A stretch of 64,000 nucleotides of DNA. Source: Nocardia sp. NRRL S-836 (GTDB lineage: Bacteria; Actinomycetota; Actinomycetes; Mycobacteriales; Pseudonocardiaceae). Under the pieces are notes generated by a model. The model saw only the letters and a list, made by a program, of their open reading frames with translations. It searched no databases and was not told the origin of the DNA. The DNA is taken from positions 139,926 through 203,925 of the forward strand of contig NZ_LGDY01000107.1 of NCBI RefSeq assembly GCF_001279525.1. Reading direction: 5' to 3'. The stretch's first letter is position 1. Every line of letters starts with the position of its first letter. The position numbers and the translations under genes were made by a program. Shown piece by piece: positions 57,604-64,000 of this stretch.

Positions 57604-58683
57604 TCAGCAACTCGGCGTCGGCTGCCCCTTGGTCAACGCCTCCAGCGACGACACCGCGTCCTTGAGGTTCTCGACCTTGATCAGCGTCAGCCCCTCCGGC
57701 GCCTGCTGCTTCGCGTCCGTGCAGTTCGCGGAGGGCACCAGGAAGGCGTTCGCCCCGGCCTCCTTCGCGGCGACCATCTTGAACGCGATGCCGCCGATCG
57801 GCTTCACCGTGCCGTCGCCCTGGATCTCGCCGGTGCCCGCGATCGCCTTGCCGCCGTTGAGCTCGCCGGGCGTCAGCTTGTCCACGATCGCCAGCGCGAA
57901 GATCAGGCCGGCCGACGGGCCACCGACGTCGGAGAGGCTGATCTTGATCTTGAACGGCACGTCGGCGCGGTCGACCGGCGAGATGCCGATGAAGCCGGAC
58001 GGGCGGTCGTCGGGCCGGTTGCCGAGGGTGAGCTGGGTCGACTTGGAGGTGCCGTCCTGCTCGAAGGCCACCTCGATGCGGTCGCCGGGCTTGGTGTTCT
58101 CCAGCGCGGCGCTCACGTCGGCGGCGCTCTGCACCTGCTTGCCGTTCACCGAGATGATGCGGGCACCGAGCGGGATGACGTTCTCCGCGGGGCTGCCCTT
58201 GGTGACCTGGTTCGCGATCACCTTGCCCGGATAGCCGAGGTAGTGCAGCGCGGCGACCTCGGCGGCGGTCTGCGACTCGCTGAACGCCTGCTCGTTGTCG
58301 CGCTGGACGTCCTCCTCGGTCTGGCCGGGCTTGATGAAGTCCTCCTTGGGCGCCAGCGCGTAGCGGCCGGACAGCCACAGGCCCAGCGCACCGAACAGCG
58401 ACAGGTCGTTGGTGAGCGAGACCGTCGTCATCCGCAGGGTGCCCTGGGTGGGGAACGTGTTCTGGCCGTCGATGGACACGACGTCGGTGTCCTTGACCTT
58501 GCCGAGCACGTCGTAGGTGGGGCCGGGGCCCAGTGCGACGTAGGGGACCTGGGCGAACCCGCCCGCCGTTCCGAGGAGCGCCACGACCAGGAAGCTGGCG
58601 ATCAGCGTCCACGTCCGGCGGGTCAGTCCGCGCTCCCTCGGCGGGGGCGCGGGAGCGGGTGCGGTCGTGACGGTTTCACTCAC
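57604..58683 (-). CDS. Membrane-anchored PDZ/Lon-like serine protease (YlbL type)
   Basis: 359 aa. One N-terminal membrane helix (LIASFLVVALLGTAGGF), a PDZ domain (VTKGSPAENVIPLGARIISVNGK) and a C-terminal Lon-type S16 domain: catalytic Ser in DVGGPSAGLIFAL and Lys in GGIAFKMVAAKEAG. GTG at 58683 chosen. Processes exported or membrane proteins; related proteins act in DNA-damage-linked division control in Bacillus. Divergent from the DUF2342 zincin gene. Confidence 0.92.
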   Translation of the reverse strand: MSETVTTAPAPAPPPRERGLTRRTWTLIASFLVVALLGTAGGFAQVPYVALGPGPTYDVLGKVKDTDVVSIDGQNTFPTQGTLRMTTVSLTNDLSLFGALGLWLSGRYALAPKEDFIKPGQTEEDVQRDNEQAFSESQTAAEVAALHYLGYPGKVIANQVTKGSPAENVIPLGARIISVNGKQVQSAADVSAALENTKPGDRIEVAFEQDGTSKSTQLTLGNRPDDRPSGFIGISPVDRADVPFKIKISLSDVGGPSAGLIFALAIVDKLTPGELNGGKAIAGTGEIQGDGTVKPIGGIAFKMVAAKEAGANAFLVPSANCTDAKQQAPEGLTLIKVENLKDAVSSLEALTKGQPTPSC

Positions 58684-58727
58684 GGCTGAACAGCGTACGA
58701 CCATGTCGATCCGCGTACGGTAGAGGC

Positions 58728-60392
58728 ATGAGTGACGTGCCGTTCGGGTTCAGCGCGCAAAACCCCGATGACAAGGGCGGGAAACCGGGAGACAACCCGT
58801 TCGACTTCAGCCAGCTGGGCAACATGCTGAGCCAGCTGGGCGCGATGCTGAGCAGCGCAGGGTCGTCGAGCGGGCCGGTGAACTACGACCTCGCCAAGCA
58901 GATCGCGTTCCAGCAGCTGTCCTCGTCGCAGACGACGATCGGCTTCGCCGCCGACCAGTCCGGCGCGGTCACCGACGCCGTGCACCTGGCCGAGATGTGG
59001 CTCGACCCCGTCACCTCGCTGCCCGCCGGTACGCGCACCACGCAGGCGTGGACCGCCCGCGACTGGATCGAGCGCACCATCCCGACCTGGCAGCGGCTGT
59101 GCGACCCGGTGGCGCAGCGCATGTCCGGCGCGTGGGTCGAGGCGATGCCGGCCGAGGCCAAGCAGGCCGCCGGACCGTTGCTGTCGATGCTCGGCCAGAT
59201 GGGCGGCATGGCCTTCGGGTCTCAACTCGGCAACGCTTTGGCGCAGCTCGGCGCCGAGGTCCTCACCTCGACCGACGTCGGCCTGCCGCTCGGGCCCGAG
59301 GGCACCGCGGCGTTGCTGCCGGCGAACATCGAGAAGTTCACCGAGGGCCTGGAGCGCCCCGCCTCCGAGGTCATGGTGTTCCTCGCCGCCCGCGAGGCCG
59401 CGCACCAGCGCCTGTTCACCCACGTGCCGTGGCTGCGGCAGCGCCTGCTCGACACCGTCGAGGAGTTCGCCAAGGGCATCACGGTCGACACGTCCGCCCT
59501 GGAGCAGCTCGCGGGCCAGATCGACCCGTCGAACCCCGCCTCGATCGAGGAGGCCATGGGCTCCGGCCTGCTCGAACCGCAGACGACCCCGGAGCAGAAG
59601 GCCGCGCTGGCCCGCCTGGAGACGCTGCTCGCCCTCGTCGAGGGCTGGGTGGACGTCGTGGTCGACGCCGCCGTGGCCGACCGGCTGCCCGGTGCGCCCG
59701 CGCTGCGCGAGACGCTGCGCCGCCGCCGTGCGTCCGGCGGGCCCGCCGAGCAGACGTTCGCGACCCTGGTCGGCCTGGAGCTGCGGCCGCGGCGCCTGCG
59801 AGCCGCCTCGGCGCTGTGGAAGCTCGTCGGCGACCAGCACGGCGTCGAGGTCCGCGACAGCGTCTGGGAGCACGCCGAGCTGATCCCGACCGCCGAGGAC
59901 CTGGACGACCCGCTGGAGTTCGCCGAGCGGCTCGCCAACACCCGCAATGCGCTCGAGGACCCGATCGCCGAGCTCGAGCGCACCATGCGCGCGGAGAACG
60001 GCGCCAAGGCCGAGAGCACGGGCGAGCCCGCGGACCGGCCCCAGGGCAACGCGCCCCAGGACGACAAGCCGCAGGCGCGCGAGTCCCAGACCGGCGAGTC
60101 CCAGACCGGCGAGTCCCAGACCGGCGAGTCCCAGAACGGCGAGTCCCAGACCGGTGACAAGCCGCAGAGCGACACGTCCCAAGCCGGTGACAAGCCGCAG
60201 AGCGACACGTCCCAAGCCGGTGACAAGCCGCAGAGCGACACGTCCCAAGCCGGTGACAAGCCGCAGGGCGACACGTCCCAAGCCGGTGACAAGCCGCAGG
60301 GCGACAGGTCCCAGGCTGGTGACAAGCCGCAGGGCGGCGAGTCCCAGGGCGGCGGCAAGCCGCAGCCCGGCGACGAGCCGAAGACCGACTGA
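58728..60392 (+). CDS. DUF2342-type zinc-dependent hydrolase with repetitive tail
   Basis: 554 aa. The conserved domain (about 1-430) has LAAREAAHQRLFTHVPWL as the zincin-like helix and ELRPRRLRAASALWKLV, DSVWEHAELIPTAEDLDDPLEF near its end, matching the actinobacterial putative hydrolase/F420-associated family. After residue ~440 comes a low-complexity hydrophilic tail of ESQTG pentapeptides and GDKPQSDTSQA 11-mers. Its cell location is unclear; no signal peptide. A terminator follows. Confidence 0.88.
   Translation: MSDVPFGFSAQNPDDKGGKPGDNPFDFSQLGNMLSQLGAMLSSAGSSSGPVNYDLAKQIAFQQLSSSQTTIGFAADQSGAVTDAVHLAEMWLDPVTSLPAGTRTTQAWTARDWIERTIPTWQRLCDPVAQRMSGAWVEAMPAEAKQAAGPLLSMLGQMGGMAFGSQLGNALAQLGAEVLTSTDVGLPLGPEGTAALLPANIEKFTEGLERPASEVMVFLAAREAAHQRLFTHVPWLRQRLLDTVEEFAKGITVDTSALEQLAGQIDPSNPASIEEAMGSGLLEPQTTPEQKAALARLETLLALVEGWVDVVVDAAVADRLPGAPALRETLRRRRASGGPAEQTFATLVGLELRPRRLRAASALWKLVGDQHGVEVRDSVWEHAELIPTAEDLDDPLEFAERLANTRNALEDPIAELERTMRAENGAKAESTGEPADRPQGNAPQDDKPQARESQTGESQTGESQTGESQNGESQTGDKPQSDTSQAGDKPQSDTSQAGDKPQSDTSQAGDKPQGDTSQAGDKPQGDRSQAGDKPQGGESQGGGKPQPGDEPKTD
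60081..60350 (+). repeat. In-frame coding tandem repeats (15 bp x5, 33 bp x6)
   Basis: 60081-60155 holds five 15-bp units (ESQTG). GTGACAAGCCGCAG then recurs at 60154, 60187, 60220, 60253, 60286 and 60319, an exact 33-bp period, coding GDKPQSDTSQA-like units. Units are nearly identical at the DNA level, so copy number probably varies between strains. Confidence 0.95.
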
Positions 60393-60408
60393 GCACCTCC
60401 TGACGTGT

Positions 60409-60446
60409 GAAAGCGCCCGGTGAGCACACCCTCATCGGGCGCTTTC
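60409..60446. terminator. Terminator between convergent genes
   Basis: GAAAGCGCCCG / CGGGCGCTTTC, perfect 11-bp stem, 16-base loop, between the zincin gene (+) and the M48-like gene (-). Confidence 0.75.
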
Positions 60447-60473
60447 GCGTTCGCCGCGGAACCGGTCCGCGGA

Positions 60474-61001
60474 TCAGTCTTCCGACAAACCCAGTCCAGC
60501 CGCCGCCGAGATGCCCTCCAGGTAGCCCATGGCCCGCTCGGACTTCGGGTAGCGGTGCACCCACTCCCAGAAGTCCTTGCCGTGCCCTGGCACCAGCAGG
60601 TGCGCCAGCTCGTGCACCAGCACGTAGTCGAGCACCCACGGCGGCACGTCACGCAGCCGCTCGGACACCCGGATCGTGCCCTCGGACGGCGTGCAGGACG
60701 CCCACCTCGTGCGCATGGGCGGCACCCAGCGCACGCTCACCGGATCGGCGAGCGAGTCCAGGTAGCGCGCCGACAGCTCGGCACACCGCGCCATCAACGC
60801 CTCGTCCGACGTCCGCGCAGGAGATCTCCTGCGCGTCTCACTGCGCTGGAGGCGGCTCAACATCTCCGCCACCCAGTGCTTCTCTTCCCCCTTGGTCATC
60901 CGTGCCGGCAGAAGGACGACGACGGTGTCGCCCTCCCGGTACGCGCTGACCATGCGACGGCGCCGGGAGCTCCGCCGCACCTCCACCCGCGGTTCGGCCA
61001 T
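60474..61001 (-). CDS. M48/YgjP-like metallopeptidase
   Basis: 175 aa. The zinc motif is VLDYVLVHELAHLLVPGHGKDFW (HELAH plus a downstream His). RWASCTPSEGTIRVSERL is the YgjP/SprT-like (DUF45) substrate-side pattern. ATG at 61001. Cytosolic. Small DUF45 proteases occur alone in most bacteria; the substrate is unknown. Confidence 0.88.
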   Translation of the reverse strand: MAEPRVEVRRSSRRRRMVSAYREGDTVVVLLPARMTKGEEKHWVAEMLSRLQRSETRRRSPARTSDEALMARCAELSARYLDSLADPVSVRWVPPMRTRWASCTPSEGTIRVSERLRDVPPWVLDYVLVHELAHLLVPGHGKDFWEWVHRYPKSERAMGYLEGISAAAGLGLSED

Positions 61002-61196
61002 GCAGTCACCGTAATCGGCGGCACCGACAATTTTCCGCCCCCAACCGGCCGCAGGCGCGCACCCGGCGGGTGAAGTTCCACCGAACGGCGGCTGGACACG
61101 CGCAGAATCGACATGCGCGGAATCGCCGCCCTGCAGAGGTACCGTCGCGCCAAGGTCCCCGAGTGTGTCCGCACTCACAACTGCAAGGGAGGGGCT

Positions 61197-61352
61197 GTGG
61201 CCGAGACCTACAACGGCTACTGCGTCAAGTGCCGCGAGAAGCGCGACTTCGAAGGCAAGGTCGAGGAGACCAACGGCCGGCGCATGGCGAAGGGCACCTG
61301 CCCTGTGTGCGGTACGAAGATGACGCGGATCCTCGGCAAGGCCAAGGTCTGA
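61197..61352 (+). CDS. Small zinc-ribbon protein, DUF5679 type
   Basis: 51 aa. Two CxxC pairs: GYCVKCREKRDF and GTCPVCGTKMTRILGK, the DUF5679 zinc-ribbon layout. GTG at 61197 has AAGGGAGGGG upstream; the longer frame from 61113 is not used. Common in actinobacteria, function unknown. Confidence 0.85.
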   Translation: MAETYNGYCVKCREKRDFEGKVEETNGRRMAKGTCPVCGTKMTRILGKAKV

Positions 61353-61397
61353 CGTTTCCGCTGGCAGGGGGCGCTGCCCCCTGCCAGTCTCTCCAGT

Positions 61398-62198
61398 GTG
61401 GACACCCGACCCCGAGTGCGCAGCGGACTGCCCGTGGTGCGCCGCGGCCCCGGCGTCGTGCAGGTGGGAACCGACCCGAAGCACGCCGTCGTGATCGACG
61501 AGCTGCCCGCCGCGCTGGTGGACGAGCTGCTCGTCCTCGACGGCCGCTACACGATCACTGAACTGGGTGAAAAGCTCCGAGAACGCGGGGAGGACCCCGC
61601 CCAGCTGACCGCCGTGCTGGAGGCGCTGGACGACGCGGGCCTGCTCGAGTCGCCCTCCACGACGAAGGGCGCGACGGTCGCCGTGTTCGGCGCCGGCCAC
61701 CTGGCGCTCGCGATGACGTCGCTGTTGGCCGAGTCGGGCGTCCGGCTCGCCCACCAGGCCGATCTCGTGGTGCTCGCCGCGACGCTGGTCCCCGATCCGA
61801 GCGTCGTCTCCGGGCTCATGGCCGCCCGGACACCGCATATGGCGGTGCGCGTGCGTGAGGGCGTGGGCATCGTCGGCCCCCTCGTGCTCCCCGGCCGCAC
61901 CAGCTGCCTGAACTGCGCCGACCTGCACCGCACCGACCACGACCCGGCGTGGCCCGACATCGCCGCGCAGCTCGTGGCCAAACCCGCCTCGTCCGACGTG
62001 CTGTTCGCCTCGGGCACCGCCGCGCTCGCCGTCGTGCAGGCGCTGGAGTCGTTGCGCTACGTCCGCGGAGCCGCACAGGCACCGCCGCCAGTGCTCAACG
62101 CCACTGTCGAGCTCGACCTGGTCACGGGCGTTGCTGAGAAACGAAGCTGGTATCCGCACCCTGACTGTCAGTGCAGCGCACATAACATGGCCGTGTGA
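61398..62198 (+). CDS. ThiF-like protein (cyclodehydratase-domain related)
   Basis: 266 aa. N-terminal ~75 residues (VVQVGTDPKHAVVID, YTITELGEKLRERG) resemble the leader-binding wing of TOMM cyclodehydratase partners. A Rossmann strand VAVFGAGHLALAM follows, and RTSCLNCADLHRTD with a later HPDCQC gives two Cys pairs for a structural zinc. The usual adenylation loop and Arg finger are shortened, so ATP activity is doubtful. No precursor peptide or azole dehydrogenase is near. It overlaps the UbiB-like gene by 4 bases. Confidence 0.72.
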   Translation: MDTRPRVRSGLPVVRRGPGVVQVGTDPKHAVVIDELPAALVDELLVLDGRYTITELGEKLRERGEDPAQLTAVLEALDDAGLLESPSTTKGATVAVFGAGHLALAMTSLLAESGVRLAHQADLVVLAATLVPDPSVVSGLMAARTPHMAVRVREGVGIVGPLVLPGRTSCLNCADLHRTDHDPAWPDIAAQLVAKPASSDVLFASGTAALAVVQALESLRYVRGAAQAPPPVLNATVELDLVTGVAEKRSWYPHPDCQCSAHNMAV

Positions 62199-63508
62199 CC
62201 GAGATTCCGCGCAAGGCCGTGCAGCGCACCGCCAAGCTGGCGAGCCTCCCGCTCGGCGTGGCGGGCCGGGTGGTCGGCGGCTGGGGCAAGCGACTGACCG
62301 GGCGCGCGGCCGACGAGGTCAACGCCGAGGTGACCGCCAAGACCGCGGAGCAGGTCTTCGCCGTGCTCGGCCAGCTCAAGGGCGGCGCCATGAAGTTCGG
62401 GCAGGCACTCAGCGTGTTCGAGGCGGCCGTGCCCGACGAGCTCGCGGCCCCGTACCGCGAGGCGTTGACCAAGCTGCAGACCGCCGCCCCGCCGATGCCC
62501 GCCCGCACCACCCACCGCGTGCTCGCCGAACAGCTCGGCGCGTCCTGGACCAAGCGCTTCCAGTCGTTCGACGACGAGCCCGCCGCCTCGGCCTCCATCG
62601 GCCAGGTGCACCGCGCCGTGTGGCACGACGGCCGCGACGTGGCCGTGAAGGTCCAGTACCCCGGCGCCGACGAGGCCCTGCGCGCCGACCTGAAGCAGCT
62701 GCTGCGGTTCTCCCGCCTGCTGCAGGCGATCATGCCCGGCACCGACGTGCGCCCGCTGCTGGAGGAGCTGCGCGACCGGTACCTGGAGGAGCTCGACTAC
62801 CGCGACGAGGCCGCCAACCAGCGCACGTTCGCCAAGGCCTTCGAAGACGACCCGCACGTGCTCGTGCCCCGCGTCATCGCCTCGGCACCCAAGGTCATGG
62901 TCACCGAGTGGACCTCCGGCGTGGGCCTGTCGACGATCATCCGCGAGGGCTCCGCCGAGGACCGCGACCTGGCCGGCCAGCTGCTGTCCGAGTTCCACTT
63001 CTCGGCCCCGTCCCGCTCCGGACTGCTGCACGCGGACCCGCACCCCGGCAACTTCATGCTCGGCACCGACGGCCGCCTGCGCGTGATCGACTTCGGCGCC
63101 GTGGCCCGCCTCCCGGACGGCCTGCCGAAAACCCTCGGCCGCATGACCCGCCTGGCCCTGGACGGCCGCTCCGCCGACCTCGTCGACCTCCTGCGCACCG
63201 AGAACTTCATCCGCGAGGGCATGCCCCTCGACGGCGAGGACGTCCTGGGCTACCTGGCCCCGTTCGTCGAGCCCCTGCGCACCGAGTCGTTCCACTTCAC
63301 CCGCCGCTGGCTGCAGTCACAGGCCGAACGCGTCGGCGACCTGCGCAGCCCCGACTCGCAGACCGGCCGCTCGCTGAACCTGCCGCCGCAGTACCTGCTG
63401 ATCCACCGCGTGACGCTGGGTGCGACCGGCATCCTCTGCCAGCTCGACGCGCACGTGAAGGCGCGCGAGATCGTGGCTCGGTGGCAGCCGGGGTTCGAGG
63501 AGGTCTGA
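62195..63508 (+). CDS. UbiB/ABC1-family atypical kinase
   Basis: 437 aa. Family motifs: the KxGQ region MKFGQALSVFEAAVP, the A-rich loop AASASIGQVHRAVW, catalytic VAVKVQYPG, HADPHPGNFMLG and VIDFGAVARL. Atypical kinases/ATPases of this family support isoprenoid-lipid metabolism (ubiquinone in proteobacteria, probably menaquinone or other lipids here). GTG at 62195 in GTGTGA overlap. Confidence 0.9.
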   Translation: MTEIPRKAVQRTAKLASLPLGVAGRVVGGWGKRLTGRAADEVNAEVTAKTAEQVFAVLGQLKGGAMKFGQALSVFEAAVPDELAAPYREALTKLQTAAPPMPARTTHRVLAEQLGASWTKRFQSFDDEPAASASIGQVHRAVWHDGRDVAVKVQYPGADEALRADLKQLLRFSRLLQAIMPGTDVRPLLEELRDRYLEELDYRDEAANQRTFAKAFEDDPHVLVPRVIASAPKVMVTEWTSGVGLSTIIREGSAEDRDLAGQLLSEFHFSAPSRSGLLHADPHPGNFMLGTDGRLRVIDFGAVARLPDGLPKTLGRMTRLALDGRSADLVDLLRTENFIREGMPLDGEDVLGYLAPFVEPLRTESFHFTRRWLQSQAERVGDLRSPDSQTGRSLNLPPQYLLIHRVTLGATGILCQLDAHVKAREIVARWQPGFEEV

Positions 63509-63776
63509 GCCGTTTTCGGGTCTTCGCCGGGTTCGCGGTGTGGCCGGGGTTCTGGTGGCCTGTGTTCAGGGTTCTGGTCAGACTGCGGGTCTGGCTCTGT
63601 CCAGGGTTCCGGTCGAGTTCAGACGGGGTCTGGCTCTCGTCTGCGCCGACTGGTCCCTTGCTCCCAACCCGCGTTGGCGAGCTGCGGTGGCCACCATCGA
63701 GTGAACGTGGCCCGAGTTGTCCACAGGTTGGCGCCGAGGTCCTTTCACCGATCACCTCGTGCCCCAAGATGAACTC
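63509..63776. other. Intergenic region before the last gene
   Basis: 268 bp, GT-rich on the plus strand (GGTTCGCGGTGTGGCCGGGG) with no convincing frame or hairpin. Codons beyond the UbiB-like stop look non-coding. Confidence 0.4.
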
Positions 63777-64000
63777 ATGGCTATCACAACCACCACTGAC
63801 CTGCGCAAATCCGGTCTCTCCTCGCGCGAGATCCTCCGCCGCTGCCTGCCTGCAGGCCCCTGGCAACTCCTCCTGCCCGGCGTGATCCTGCAAAAACCCT
63901 CACCGCCAACCCGCTTGGACCGCCTCCACGCCGCCCTGTCCTTCGCCGGCCCGACCGCCGTGATCACCGGCGCCGACGCCCTCACCCGCCAGGGCGCCAC
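63777..64000 (+). CDS. AbiEi/DUF559-like protein, 5' part only
   Basis: The first 74 codons are in the window. LRKSGLSSREILRRCLPAG and PWQLLLPGVIL, then RLDRLHAALSFAGPTAVITGADAL match the N-terminal region shared by many actinobacterial AbiEi-like/very-short-patch-repair-like proteins. ATG at 63777 (an out-of-frame ATG lies at 63769). The C-terminal domain that would decide between antitoxin-like and nuclease-like is outside. Confidence 0.55.
   Translation, partial: MAITTTTDLRKSGLSSREILRRCLPAGPWQLLLPGVILQKPSPPTRLDRLHAALSFAGPTAVITGADALTRQGA

Noticed and set aside
57084..58234. Frames across the 57-kb repeats and opposite the PDZ protease
   Set aside because: Low-complexity Arg/Pro/Ala translations; start contexts absent; the repeat itself is non-coding.
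61398..62198. RiPP (thiazole/oxazole peptide) gene cluster around the ThiF-like gene
   Set aside because: No YcaO, dehydrogenase, precursor peptide or transporter within several kb; the neighbourhood is housekeeping.

Overview
The window is high-GC actinobacterial chromosome. Frequent GTG/TTG starts, the conserved prfB-ftsE-ftsX-smpB block with a nearby ssrA, a UPF0182 protein, a PPA1309-type protein, a DUF2342 zincin and a CebR-type operator all point to Actinomycetia. Overall style (AA10 LPMO with CBM2, many AraC/GlxA regulators, a DUF3558-like lipoprotein) suggests the Pseudonocardiales (Lentzea/Saccharothrix/Amycolatopsis-like). The genus is inference.

Layout. 0-5 kb: an amidohydrolase/esterase operon behind a strong sigma-70-like promoter, an AHSA1/ArsR pair with two ArsR-type palindromes, a ketopantoate-reductase-like gene divergent from a TetR regulator, and a broken SDR. 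5-11 kb: secreted functions (M15 peptidase, CebR-boxed LPMO, papain-like protease with an anchored partner) mixed with integrase and transposase scraps. 11.5-15.9 kb: a compact operon of PPOX-fold protein, HAD phosphatase, APH-like kinase, UbiD and UbiX. 16-19.3 kb: a secreted protein, an AraC regulator, then decayed genes (GNAT, SDR).

19.34-30.36 kb is the most notable region. It is an ~11 kb island bounded by a 49-bp direct repeat that contains the 3' part of tRNA-Ala(GGC). The intact tRNA is at the right end and a tRNA 3' fragment at the left. The island holds a type I-C interference operon (cas3-cas5c-cas8c-cas7c, with an internal Cas11c start), three CRISPR arrays with one family of 37-bp repeats (11, 8 and 9 repeats), a truncated tyrosine recombinase, and a winged-helix/membrane-protein pair. 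No cas1, cas2 or cas4 is present. I read it as a decayed integrative element carrying an adaptation-less I-C system.

30.6-45.4 kb: a DsbA-like protein, MFS transporter, GNAT, GT2 glycosyltransferase, HrpB helicase, MGT-type glycosyltransferase and HD hydrolase. Next comes a four-gene minus-strand operon (GlxA-type regulator, amino-acid permease, COG3375-type GNAT, OSBS/N-succinylamino-acid racemase) that fits D- to L-amino-acid conversion. A second GlxA regulator/HD hydrolase pair follows. 45.4-52.8 kb: a tandem repeat, tmRNA, a two-component system, smpB, ftsX, ftsE, prfB and a PadR regulator. 52.9-64 kb: two tRNA-fMet genes and conserved actinobacterial housekeeping genes (UPF0182, PPA1309-like, PDZ/Lon-like protease, DUF2342 zincin with a repeat tail, M48-like peptidase, DUF5679, a ThiF-like protein, UbiB-like kinase), ending in a gene cut by the window edge. 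Two ~185-bp non-coding direct repeats lie at 57.1-57.5 kb.

All assignments were made by reading the sequence. No database search was run.
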